A stretch of DNA of 32,826 nt from Salinibacterium sp. (GTDB lineage: Bacteria > Actinomycetota > Actinomycetes > Actinomycetales > Microbacteriaceae), in NCBI GenBank assembly GCA_025351795.1, contig JANXVG010000018.1, forward strand, positions 1-32,826, in the 5' to 3' direction. Position numbers and translations under genes: made by a program. The first letter of the stretch is position 1. Every line of letters starts with the position of its first letter. Below are positions 17,171 to 24,859 of this stretch, piece by piece. The notes beneath the pieces are model-generated. The model was not told where the DNA came from, made no database searches, and was given only the letters and a program-made list of their open reading frames with translations.

Positions 17171-18406
17171 TCAGTCAGCGAGCAATTGACGCACCACCGC
17201 ATCCGCCAGAAGCCTCCCGCGCAGAGTGAGCACAACGGTGCCGCGCAGAGCGGATGTCGCGTCAACGAGCCCATCGGCGATCAGCCCGGCCACCGCCCTC
17301 CTGCCGTGGGGCTCAAGCTCGCTCACACTGACGCCAGCCCGGATCCGGCTGCGCAGTAGCACGCGCTCCACCCGCCGTGTCTCATCGTCGAGAGTTTCCC
17401 GCCCGGCTGCCGGCGACTGACCGGCCGCGATGCGATCGGCATAGGCGGCCGGATGCTTCACGTTCCACCAGCGCACTCCCCCGACATGGCTATGCGCACC
17501 CGGCCCGACGCCCCACCAGTCGTGCCCCTGCCAGTAGGCCAGATTGTGGCGGCTCTGAAACTCCGCGCCGGCTGCCACGCGTGACCAGTTGCTCACTTCG
17601 TACCACTCGTAGCCGGCGGTGGTGAAGATGCCGTCCGCGAGCTCGTACATGTCAGCTGCGAGGTCGTCATCAAGGGGTGCGATCTCGCCCCGTTTGATCT
17701 GCCGCGCGAGCTTGGTACCGTCCTCCACGATCAGCGCATAGGCGGAAATGTGATCCGGCGCCTGCGCAATTGCGTAGTCGAGCGACGTTTTCCAATCGCT
17801 CAGGCTCTCGCCCGGGGTTCCATAGATCAGGTCGAGGCTCACCTGCAGACCTGCCTCACGTGCCCACGTGACAACCAGCGGAATCCGCGCGGGATCGTGC
17901 GTGCGCTCTAGGGTGGCGAGCACGTGCGACACGGCAGACTGCATGCCGAGAGAGACGCGTGTGAACCCCGCGGCCCGCAGGGAGAGGAGGTAGTCGAGGT
18001 CGACCGAGTCAGGGTTCGCCTCGGTGGTGACCTCTGCCCCGACCGCGAGACCCCAAGTGTCGACGACCGAGTGCAGCATCTCGGCGAGGTCGGTGACGGG
18101 CAGCAGGGTAGGCGTGCCGCCGCCGAAGAACACGGTACTCGCCGCCCGTGCTGCAATACCGGCTGCCGTAAGAACTGTCGCCGCTTGGGCGATTTCGACG
18201 ATTGCCTGGCCCGCATAGTCGGTGCGTTTGGCGCCACGCAATTCGTCAGAGGTATAGGTGTTGAAGTCACAGTAACCACACCGAACACGGCAGAACGGCA
18301 CGTGCAGGTAGACGCCAAAGTTGCGCGCAGCGGCACCGTCGGCGACCGACGCAGGCAGCCGGCCGTCGAGCGGGGCGGGATCCGCGAGGGGCAGGGCGCT
18401 CGGCAT
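17171..18406 (-). CDS. hemW: Radical SAM haem chaperone HemW (formerly HemN-like)
   Basis: A 411-residue radical SAM protein. HemW binds haem and inserts it into respiratory enzymes; it lacks coproporphyrinogen oxidase activity despite its older annotation. The cluster-binding motif is CRVRCGYC (CxxxCxxC) near residue 43-50, preceded by YLHVPFC. GGGTPTLL, TTEANPDS and VSLGMQS follow as in the family, and a HemN C-terminal domain ends the protein. The HNLAYWQG and GPGAHSH segments are typical of HemW. ATG 18406 shares one base with the stop of the upstream gene (TGATG), so the two are coupled; the open frame upstream of it is not used. Confidence 0.93.
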   Translation of the reverse strand: MPSALPLADPAPLDGRLPASVADGAAARNFGVYLHVPFCRVRCGYCDFNTYTSDELRGAKRTDYAGQAIVEIAQAATVLTAAGIAARAASTVFFGGGTPTLLPVTDLAEMLHSVVDTWGLAVGAEVTTEANPDSVDLDYLLSLRAAGFTRVSLGMQSAVSHVLATLERTHDPARIPLVVTWAREAGLQVSLDLIYGTPGESLSDWKTSLDYAIAQAPDHISAYALIVEDGTKLARQIKRGEIAPLDDDLAADMYELADGIFTTAGYEWYEVSNWSRVAAGAEFQSRHNLAYWQGHDWWGVGPGAHSHVGGVRWWNVKHPAAYADRIAAGQSPAAGRETLDDETRRVERVLLRSRIRAGVSVSELEPHGRRAVAGLIADGLVDATSALRGTVVLTLRGRLLADAVVRQLLAD

Positions 18407-18768
18407 CAGACGTACCCCACGGCGGGCACCAACCGGAACACGCGGATGCCGCGCTGTGCTGTCTTCTCGTAGTCGCGATAGTGCGGCCACTGCTCCTCAA
18501 ACGTCGGCCAGATAGCCTCCGCCTCGTCGGGAGTGAAGAGGGTGGCACGCACCGCAGTGAGCCTTCTACCGTGATGAACGTCGGCATCCGGGTTGGCGAT
18601 CAGATTCGCACTCCAGGCCGGATGCTTCGGGAGCCCGAAATTGCTGCCAGCGACGTACCATGTGCCATCTGCTGGGGGGAAGCACATGAGCGGCGACTCC
18701 CGTCGCAGCACGTATCGCGCCGGGCTGCGCATGAACGAAGCGCTGGCGGCACGGGCTGTTCTGTTCAC
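18406..18768 (-). CDS. Short nitroreductase/deazaflavin-type (DUF385-like) protein
   Basis: A 120-residue protein resembling the split-barrel nitroreductase family of Actinobacteria, many of which use F420. The central match is ESPLMCFPPADGTWYVAGSNFGLPKHPAWSANLIANPDADV, followed by EAEAIWPTFEEQWPHYRDYEKTAQR and a terminal IRVFRLVP. Relatives are usually 135-150 residues and begin with a longer segment ending in a TxGRxSG motif. Here the N terminus is short and that motif is missing. An in-frame stop lies two codons before the GTG at 18768, so the gene may be 5'-truncated. It is coupled to hemW by a one-base overlap and lies 32 bases from the divergent HAD gene. F420 dependence is not shown. 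Confidence 0.78.
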   Translation of the reverse strand: MNRTARAASASFMRSPARYVLRRESPLMCFPPADGTWYVAGSNFGLPKHPAWSANLIANPDADVHHGRRLTAVRATLFTPDEAEAIWPTFEEQWPHYRDYEKTAQRGIRVFRLVPAVGYV

Positions 18769-18800
18769 TGGTCAAGTCTCGCACCCACGAGAATTGATCA

Positions 18801-19466
18801 ATGGCCACATACATCCTCTGGGACATCGACGGAACTCTCATCTACAACAACTCGACGGCAGGCACCCTCTATGTTGATGCGATCCGGGACGTCACCGGCG
18901 CTTCCCCGACGGTGCGCGTCGGCGACCCACACGGTATGACCGAGGGCCAGTTGTTGGGCGAGATCCTCGCAGTTAATGGTCACGATCGAGAGCTACTGCC
19001 CACCGTGCTCCTGCGCCTCGACGAACTCTCGCGTGAGCAGCACGAGCGCGGCGAGACTCGCGAACGGGCGATTGGCGTGCCCGAGGCGCTGGCCTCCATT
19101 ACGGCCAACGGCTGGGCGAATGCCCTCTTGACCGGTAATGGCCCGAACCGGGCGCGTTACAAGATCGTCGCTGCCGGGATCGACCCAGACATCTTCGACT
19201 GGAACCACTCGTTCTTCGGCCATGAGTCGCCGACCAGGCACGCTCTCACCGCACTGGTAGGCACCGCTATCGGCGACGCGAAAGTCGTGATCATCGGCGA
19301 CACCCCGAAGGATGGCGAGGCGGCCGACTCGGCGGGGATCCCCTTCATCGCGGTCGCGACGGGTGTGTTCACGATGGGCGAGCTGCGCGAGACGAGTGCC
19401 ATCGTGGTCGTCGACAATCTCGAAGTCGGGCTGAGTGACGTGCTCACGGCGATTAAGCGGGCGTAG
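18801..19466 (+). CDS. HAD-superfamily hydrolase (phosphatase)
   Basis: A 221-residue HAD hydrolase with a helical C1 cap. Motif I is WDIDGTLI (residues 7-14) with the nucleophilic and acid/base aspartates. Motif II is the threonine in NALLTGNG (about 112-119). A motif III lysine is probably in ARYKIVAAG. Motif IV is IIGDTPKDGEAADSAG (about 171-186). It probably removes phosphate from a small metabolite; phosphoglycolate-phosphatase-like proteins have this layout, but the substrate is not determined. It is transcribed away from the nitroreductase-like gene. GAGAAT lies six bases before the ATG as a weak -10 candidate. Confidence 0.9.
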   Translation: MATYILWDIDGTLIYNNSTAGTLYVDAIRDVTGASPTVRVGDPHGMTEGQLLGEILAVNGHDRELLPTVLLRLDELSREQHERGETRERAIGVPEALASITANGWANALLTGNGPNRARYKIVAAGIDPDIFDWNHSFFGHESPTRHALTALVGTAIGDAKVVIIGDTPKDGEAADSAGIPFIAVATGVFTMGELRETSAIVVVDNLEVGLSDVLTAIKRA

Positions 19467-19472
19467 AGCGTG

Positions 19473-19503
19473 TGGGGTGACCACCGCCGCAGGTCACCAC
19501 CCC
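19473..19503. terminator. Hairpin between convergent HAD and DUF1990 genes
   Basis: GGTGACC (19476-19482) and GGTCACC (19492-19498) pair perfectly with a nine-base loop, and flanking G and C runs can extend the stem. It lies in the 67-bp gap between two converging genes and may terminate both. There is no T-run. Confidence 0.45.
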
Positions 19504-19533
19504 GGCGCGTCACGACCGGCGCGGGTCGACACC

Positions 19534-20178
19534 TTACGCGTCTAGCGCGCCAGCAAGCGCACGCAGGTAACGCCGAGTGTAGAACTCTTGCGCAAGCCGC
19601 AGCACCGGGTACACCGACCACCAGAAGCGGCTCGACGGCCGCGAGAACGCGCGAAGGGTGATCCAGACCGAGCCGTCATTGCGCTGATCGACCACGAACG
19701 ATTCTTCGCCGTTCTCGGGATGCCCCGGCAGCGTGCCATACGCAAACCCTTTGCGCTTCGGCTCGTCAACGACGTACACGACCCGCACCGGAGCTGTAAT
19801 GCCGAACGGTCCGAAAGGAATAACGAGCAGCACGGTGTCCCCAGCCGCCAGCAACGACTCACCGTGTGCGCCGTACACGGTCTCGGTGCTCGTGGCGCGA
19901 CCGATCGGCGCACCCGCCACGTCGAACAGCACCGGCCGGTACTCGTCGCCCACCTGAGGTGCATCCTCATGACGAATGCGAAAACCGCTTTTCCGCTGAA
20001 TTCCCCACGTGAGCGCAGTCACCCACGCGTACTCAAACCGTGCGTCTCCATGACCGATGCGTGCACGTCGCTCTATCGGGCGATAGCCAGCCGGCGGAAA
20101 CGCCATCAGATCGGGGGCGCGCGTTGCGCCAACCGCCGCATAGTTAACCGGGCGCTCTCCCACGGCTGGGTTTGACAC
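19534..20178 (-). CDS. DUF1990 family protein
   Basis: A 214-residue protein of the DUF1990 family, found mainly in Actinobacteria and plants, without assigned biochemistry. Signatures are NYAAVGATRAPDLMAFPPAGYRPIERRARIGHG near the N terminus, WGIQRKSGFRI, and the C-terminal YGTLPGHPENGEESFVV and FSRPSSRFWWSVYPVLRLAQEFYTRRYLRAL. No signal peptide or clear membrane segment is present. The start GTG 20178 shares its first base with the lepA stop (TAGTG), so it is probably translated by coupling to lepA. That link is positional and may not be functional. Confidence 0.9.
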   Translation of the reverse strand: MSNPAVGERPVNYAAVGATRAPDLMAFPPAGYRPIERRARIGHGDARFEYAWVTALTWGIQRKSGFRIRHEDAPQVGDEYRPVLFDVAGAPIGRATSTETVYGAHGESLLAAGDTVLLVIPFGPFGITAPVRVVYVVDEPKRKGFAYGTLPGHPENGEESFVVDQRNDGSVWITLRAFSRPSSRFWWSVYPVLRLAQEFYTRRYLRALAGALDA

Positions 20179-22055
20179 TACTTCTTCTCTTTTTTCTCCA
20201 CGTCGCCCGTGAGCGCCGCCACGAATGCCTCTTGCGGCACCTCAACGCGACCGACCATTTTCATGCGTTTCTTGCCCTCTTTTTGCTTCTCCAGGAGCTT
20301 GCGCTTACGGGTGATGTCACCGCCGTAACACTTGGCGAGCACGTCTTTGCGCATCGCAGAAATACTCTCGCGTGCGATGATACGCGCACCGATGGCGGCC
20401 TGGATCGGCACCTCGAACTGTTGGCGTGGAATCAGCTTCTTCAACCGCTCAGTCATGAGAACGCCGTAGGCGTAGGCCTTCTCGCGGTGCACGATCGCAC
20501 TGAATGCATCCACCGCTTCGCCCTGCAGGAGAATGTCGACCTTCACGAGGTCGGCCTCCTGGTCACCGCTCGGCTCGTAATCGAGTGAGGCATAGCCCGC
20601 GGTCTTGCTCTTGAGCTGGTCGAAAAAGTCGAACACAATCTCGCCGAGCGGCATCGTGTATTTGATCTCGACGCGGTCCTCACCGAGGTAGTCCATGCCG
20701 ATGAGGGTGCCACGCCGAGACTGGCACAGCTCCATGATCGTGCCCACGTAATCCTTCGGAGCGAGAATCGCCGCCCGAACCATCGGCTCGCTCACGTGCG
20801 CGATCTTCGTGCCTGACGGAAACTCGCTCGGGTTCGTGACGGTGTACTGCTTCTTATCTTCGGTCGTCACTTCATACGTCACCGATGGTGCAGTCGAAAT
20901 CAGATCGAGTCCGAATTCGCGCTCGAGACGCTCGGTCACAATCTCAAGATGCAGCAACCCAAGGAATCCACAACGGAAACCGAACCCCAGCGCAACGGAG
21001 GTTTCCGGCTCGTAGTTGAGCGAAGCATCCGACAGCTTCAACTTGTCGAGCGCCTCGCGCAGCACCGGGTAATCGCTGCCGTCGATTGGGTACAGCCCCG
21101 AGAAGACCATCGGTTTCGGGTCGGTGTAGCCTGGTAATGCTTTGGTAGACGGCTTCTGTGCATTGGTCACCGTGTCGCCGACCTTCGACTGGCGCACATC
21201 TTTTACGCCCGTGATGAGGTAGCCGACCTCGCCAACGCCTAGCCCCTTCGTCGGGGTGGGCTCCGGCCCGCTGATCCCGATCTCAAGAAGTTCGTGCACG
21301 GCCTTGGTTGACATCATCTGGATGCGCTCGCGCGGGCTCAGCTTGCCGTCGATCATGCGCACGTAGGTGATGACGCCGCGATACGAGTCGTAGACCGAAT
21401 CGAAGATCATCGCGCGAGTGGGAGCAGTGGGGTCGCCGGTCGGGGCCGGGATGAGTTCGACGACGCGGTCGAGCAGTGCTTCGACGCCCGCGCCGGTCTT
21501 GCCACTCACGCGCAGCACGTCTTCGGGTTTACCACCGATCAGCGAAGCAAGTTCTTTCGCGTATTTTTCGGGGTCGGCTGCTGGCAGATCGATCTTGTTG
21601 AGTACCGGGATGATCGTGAGGTCGTTATCGAGAGCCAGATACAGGTTCGCAAGTGTTTGGGCTTCGATGCCCTGCGCCGCGTCAACCAGCAGAACCGCGC
21701 CTTCGCACGCCGCGAGTGACCGCGAGACCTCATAGGTGAAGTCCACGTGACCGGGGGTGTCGATCATGTTGAGCGCGTAACTGGCCCCGTTGAGCGCCCA
21801 TGGCATGCGCACGGCCTGGCTTTTGATGGTGATGCCACGCTCGCGCTCAATGTCCATGCGGTCCAGATACTGGGCACGCATGTCGCGATCGGAGACGACG
21901 CCGGTGATTCCGAGCATGCGATCAGCGAGGGTCGACTTGCCATGGTCAATGTGCGCGATGATGCAGAAGTTGCGGATGAACGCGGGGTCGGTCGAGGCGG
22001 GCTCGAGGGCCGTGATGGCTCGTGGACTCAACGTGCGCCGTTCGTGGGTGGGCAT
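20178..22055 (-). CDS. lepA: Elongation factor 4 (LepA)
   Basis: A translational GTPase of about 625 residues, implicated in 30S biogenesis and in rescuing stalled or mistranslocated ribosomes. Motifs: P-loop [10 protein letters not shown] (about residue 34-43), [12 protein letters not shown] (switch I region), DTPGHVDF (G3), NKIDLP (G4). The LepA-specific C-terminal domain follows, including [26 protein letters not shown] and a Lys-rich tail. The chosen ATG 22055 gives a slightly longer N terminus than Escherichia coli LepA; the frame is open further upstream without family similarity. DUF1990 follows with a one-base overlap. Confidence 0.96.
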   Translation of the reverse strand: MPTHERRTLSPRAITALEPASTDPAFIRNFCIIAHIDHGKSTLADRMLGITGVVSDRDMRAQYLDRMDIERERGITIKSQAVRMPWALNGASYALNMIDTPGHVDFTYEVSRSLAACEGAVLLVDAAQGIEAQTLANLYLALDNDLTIIPVLNKIDLPAADPEKYAKELASLIGGKPEDVLRVSGKTGAGVEALLDRVVELIPAPTGDPTAPTRAMIFDSVYDSYRGVITYVRMIDGKLSPRERIQMMSTKAVHELLEIGISGPEPTPTKGLGVGEVGYLITGVKDVRQSKVGDTVTNAQKPSTKALPGYTDPKPMVFSGLYPIDGSDYPVLREALDKLKLSDASLNYEPETSVALGFGFRCGFLGLLHLEIVTERLEREFGLDLISTAPSVTYEVTTEDKKQYTVTNPSEFPSGTKIAHVSEPMVRAAILAPKDYVGTIMELCQSRRGTLIGMDYLGEDRVEIKYTMPLGEIVFDFFDQLKSKTAGYASLDYEPSGDQEADLVKVDILLQGEAVDAFSAIVHREKAYAYGVLMTERLKKLIPRQQFEVPIQAAIGARIIARESISAMRKDVLAKCYGGDITRKRKLLEKQKEGKKRMKMVGRVEVPQEAFVAALTGDVEKKEKK

Positions 22056-22151
22056 CGAGTGCCCGGCGGATATCCCGCGATGCGTCGCGGGGCGCACCCA
22101 GTTTACGAGACACCAGACCTGCTGGATGCCGGGCACAGAACTTCCCAGAAC

Positions 22152-23294
22152 TTACTCTGGCGCTGGCAGCCGACCGAGCCCATCGAGCAGATCGGACTCG
22201 TCGGCAGCCAGACAAACCCGGATCCACCCTTCACCACTGCGTCCAAATGCGCTCCCGGGCGCGACGGCCACGTTCTTCGCGAATAGGAATCGCTCCGCCC
22301 ACTCCGCCACGTCACCGCCGCTCACATGCCCAACGTCGATCCACAGGTAGAACGCGCCTTGCGGTCGCTGGTACCGGATACCGCGACTGTCTAAGACGCG
22401 CATCGCGGTCTCGAGGTTCGCGTGGTAGTGAGCTCGCGCATCCGCAACGTGCTGGTGGTCGCCCGTGATCGCCGCGATCGCCGCGTACTGGCCAGGCGTG
22501 TTGACGCAACTGATCATGGCCTCTTGCACGCTGCGCATCGTGTGCGCCAGCCCTGGCGGTGTGATCAGGTATCCCACCCTGATGCCCGTCATCGCGTACG
22601 TCTTCGAGAAAGAGAACGCGCTGAAGACCCGGTTCTCATCATCGAAACTCGCAATGCTCCAGTGCTTCGCGCCGTACGTGAAATACTCGTACACCTCATC
22701 GCTGATGACCCATAAATCGTGACGTTTCGCAAAAGCGAGCAGCTCGCGCAGCACGTTCTCGGGAAAGATCACGCCGAGCGGATTCGACGGTGAGTTGACA
22801 ATAATCACGCGCGTTTTGTCGGTTACCAGGCGTTCAAGCTCGTCAATCGACGGCAGAAAATCATGCTCGGGCAGCAGCGAGTACGGCACGGGTACGGCGT
22901 TGAGCATGCGCGCGTTCATCGTGAAGGTCGTGTACCCGGGGTCGGGTACCAGTACTTCATCGCCCACGCCGAGGGTGAGCGCCATGGCCTGATGCAGGCC
23001 CTGCGTCGCCCCCACCGTTACCCAGACCTGCTCGGTACCGACGTGAATGTCATTCTCACGCGCGAGCTTGCCCACGATTGCCGCGCGCAGCTGCGGGATG
23101 CCACCATTGGCCGTGTAGTTGGTCTCGTCGCGATCCCAGGCCTGCGTGGCAGCGGCCGCGATGTGCGGGGCGATCGGAACATCGGGTTCACCGACGCTGA
23201 GGTAGATAACGTCGTCGAGTTGATTGGCTAGTTCGAAGATGCGACGGATGCCCGATGCGGGGACCGAGGCGATGTGCGCTGCAAGAGAAGGCAT
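22152..23294 (-). CDS. Class I/II pyridoxal-phosphate aminotransferase
   Basis: A 380-residue fold type I aminotransferase of the AspC/AlaT/PatA type. Visible features are LSVGEPDVP near residue 32, YTANGGIPQLRAAI, the NSPSNPLGVIFP segment with the cofactor-binding asparagine, and the PLP lysine in FSFSKTYAMTGIRVGYL (about residue 230). The arginine that binds the substrate carboxylate is expected in GWIRVCLA near the C terminus. Substrate is uncertain: aspartate, alanine or aromatic amino acids are all possible. The gene is divergent from rpsT. TAGCCT lies exactly six bases before the ATG and there is no ribosome-binding site, so it is probably leaderless. Confidence 0.92.
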   Translation of the reverse strand: MPSLAAHIASVPASGIRRIFELANQLDDVIYLSVGEPDVPIAPHIAAAATQAWDRDETNYTANGGIPQLRAAIVGKLARENDIHVGTEQVWVTVGATQGLHQAMALTLGVGDEVLVPDPGYTTFTMNARMLNAVPVPYSLLPEHDFLPSIDELERLVTDKTRVIIVNSPSNPLGVIFPENVLRELLAFAKRHDLWVISDEVYEYFTYGAKHWSIASFDDENRVFSAFSFSKTYAMTGIRVGYLITPPGLAHTMRSVQEAMISCVNTPGQYAAIAAITGDHQHVADARAHYHANLETAMRVLDSRGIRYQRPQGAFYLWIDVGHVSGGDVAEWAERFLFAKNVAVAPGSAFGRSGEGWIRVCLAADESDLLDGLGRLPAPE

Positions 23295-23300
23295 TATTAC

Positions 23301-23306
23301 AGGCTA
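23301..23306 (-). promoter_or_regulatory. Probable -10 box of the aminotransferase
   Basis: TAGCCT on the minus strand, six bases before the ATG at 23294, identical in sequence and spacing to the box before the pabC-like gene. Confidence 0.5.
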
Positions 23307-23319
23307 TGGCGTCGCGCAA

Positions 23320-23348
23320 TTGCCTTCGCCCCAGCACGCTGGTAACGT
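23320..23348 (+). promoter_or_regulatory. Candidate rpsT promoter
   Basis: TTGCCT at 23320-23325 and TAACGT at 23343-23348 are separated by 17 bases. The resulting leader would be about 115 bases, room for the autoregulation often seen in ribosomal protein genes, although no structure was identified. Confidence 0.4.
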
Positions 23349-23470
23349 TTACCCTTGGCTTGCGTGCCACATCCTTCAGCGAAGTGGCGCGAATCGCGGC
23401 CGAGAACCCGGATCGGTGATTCTCTTCCTCGGCTGCCCGCACACATCCAGACCAACCAGAAGGTAACAAC

Positions 23471-23731
23471 GTGGCAAATATTAAGTCGCAGATCAAGCGC
23501 ATCGGAACGAACAAGAAGTCGCAGGACCGCAACAAGGCGGTCAAGAGCGAGGTGAAGACCGCAGTGCGCGCAGCCCGAGAGGCGATCGCCGCCGGTGACA
23601 AGGCCACGGCAGCAGCATCGCTGGCCCTCGCGAGCAAGAAGCTCGACAAGGCGGCCAGCAAGGGCGTCATCCATCAGAATCAGGCCGCGAACCGCAAGTC
23701 CGCCATCGCCAAGCAGGTCGCAGCGCTGTAG
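23471..23731 (+). CDS. rpsT: Small ribosomal subunit protein bS20
   Basis: An 86-residue, very basic, helical protein that binds 16S rRNA early in 30S assembly. The N terminus [21 protein letters not shown] and the C-terminal [27 protein letters not shown] are typical of bS20. The start is GTG 23471, preceded by AGAAGG at good spacing. It is monocistronic, with a terminator immediately after it. Its place beside holA is the common bacterial arrangement. Confidence 0.98.
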   Translation: MANIKSQIKRIGTNKKSQDRNKAVKSEVKTAVRAAREAIAAGDKATAAASLALASKKLDKAASKGVIHQNQAANRKSAIAKQVAAL

Positions 23732-23745
23732 CTCAGGCTCTCGCG

Positions 23746-23777
23746 AACGCCCTCCCCCGTCAGGGTGGGGGCGTTTT
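23746..23777 (+). terminator. Rho-independent terminator of rpsT
   Basis: AACGCCCTCCCCC pairs with GGGTGGGGGCGTT around a short GTCA-type loop, followed by TTTT. The first arm starts 15 bases after the stop codon. Confidence 0.85.
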
Positions 23778-23812
23778 GCATGTACTGAGCACGCGACAGA
23801 TCGACGTGACGG

Positions 23813-24829
23813 CTACGCGCCGCCGCGGTCTGAGATCGCCCCAACCATGCGCTCGAGTGCGTACACCGGATCGCGTCCGCCGCCCTTCACCTGGGCATCC
23901 GTCTCGGCGATGAACTCAATCGCCCGACCGAGCCCCGCGTCGCTCCAGCCGTGTGCGTCGCGCAGCGCGCGCTCGACTTGCCACGGCGCCAGACCCAACT
24001 TCTGGGCAAGTTGCCCGGATGACCCGCGCGCGTCAAAGACCTTCGCCATGGTTCGCAGCTTGGCGGCGAACGCCGCCACAATCGGAACCGGGTCGGCCCC
24101 AGTCGAGAGCGCGTGGCGCAGCAAAATGAGCGCCTCACCCTTGCGACCAGCGATCGCCGAGTCTGCGACCCTGAATGCGGTGGTCTCGACCCGGCCAGAA
24201 TAGTATTTTTCGACCGTGACCTCGGTAATCTCCTCGGTCGCGTCTGTGAGCAATTGTTGGCAGGCGGCCGCGAGCTCGGCGAGGTCGTCTGAGAACGCAG
24301 CAACGAGAGCACGAATGGCTCCGCCGGAAACCCTCCGGCCTGCGGTCGCGAACTCGGAAGCCGCGAACTCCGTCTTCTCGGAGTCTTTCTTAAGGTCGGC
24401 GCAGACGATCTCAATACCGCCGCCGAGGCCGCCACGAATGGCGTCCAACAGTTTCTTGCCGCGAACCCCGCCAGCGTGCCTCAGCACCAGGTAGGTCTCA
24501 TCGGCCGGTGCCTCGAGGTAGCTGAGTGTCTCCATGATGAAGGCATCCGTGCACTTCTCGACACCGGTGACACGGATCAGGCGCGGCTCGTTGAAGAGTG
24601 ACGGGCTCGCGAGGGTAATGAGCTCGCCTGGCCCGTACTGATCGGCCTCCAGGTCGCTAATCTCGATGCTGGGGTCTTCGACCTTCAGCATGTCTCGGAG
24701 CACACGGATGGCACGCTCCGCTAGGAATCCCTCGGTGCCGGTGACAAGTATCACCTTCGCGGGGCGCACATTGTTCCAGCTGAGCTGCGGGATCACCGCT
24801 TTCGTGGGCGTTGCGGCCTTGCCTGCCAC
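23813..24829 (-). CDS. holA: DNA polymerase III subunit delta
   Basis: HolA is the delta subunit of the clamp loader that opens the DnaN ring. The 338 residues show the family's early VILVTGTEGFLAERAIRVLRDML segment, a degenerate AAA+ core without a functional P-loop, LVLRHAGGVRGKKLLDAI, and the C-terminal collar domain with QLAQKLGLAPWQVERALRDAHGWS. The start is GTG 24829, supported by AAGGAG four bases upstream. It follows comEC at 30 bases, the usual comEA-comEC-holA order. Confidence 0.95.
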   Translation of the reverse strand: MAGKAATPTKAVIPQLSWNNVRPAKVILVTGTEGFLAERAIRVLRDMLKVEDPSIEISDLEADQYGPGELITLASPSLFNEPRLIRVTGVEKCTDAFIMETLSYLEAPADETYLVLRHAGGVRGKKLLDAIRGGLGGGIEIVCADLKKDSEKTEFAASEFATAGRRVSGGAIRALVAAFSDDLAELAAACQQLLTDATEEITEVTVEKYYSGRVETTAFRVADSAIAGRKGEALILLRHALSTGADPVPIVAAFAAKLRTMAKVFDARGSSGQLAQKLGLAPWQVERALRDAHGWSDAGLGRAIEFIAETDAQVKGGGRDPVYALERMVGAISDRGGA

Positions 24830-24859
24830 GGGACTCCTTGCGATTCGACTGTGTTCAGC

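Noticed and set aside
18407-18490. Longer N terminus for HemW
   Set aside because: It lies inside the nitroreductase-like gene; the one-base stop/start overlap at 18406 is a better start.
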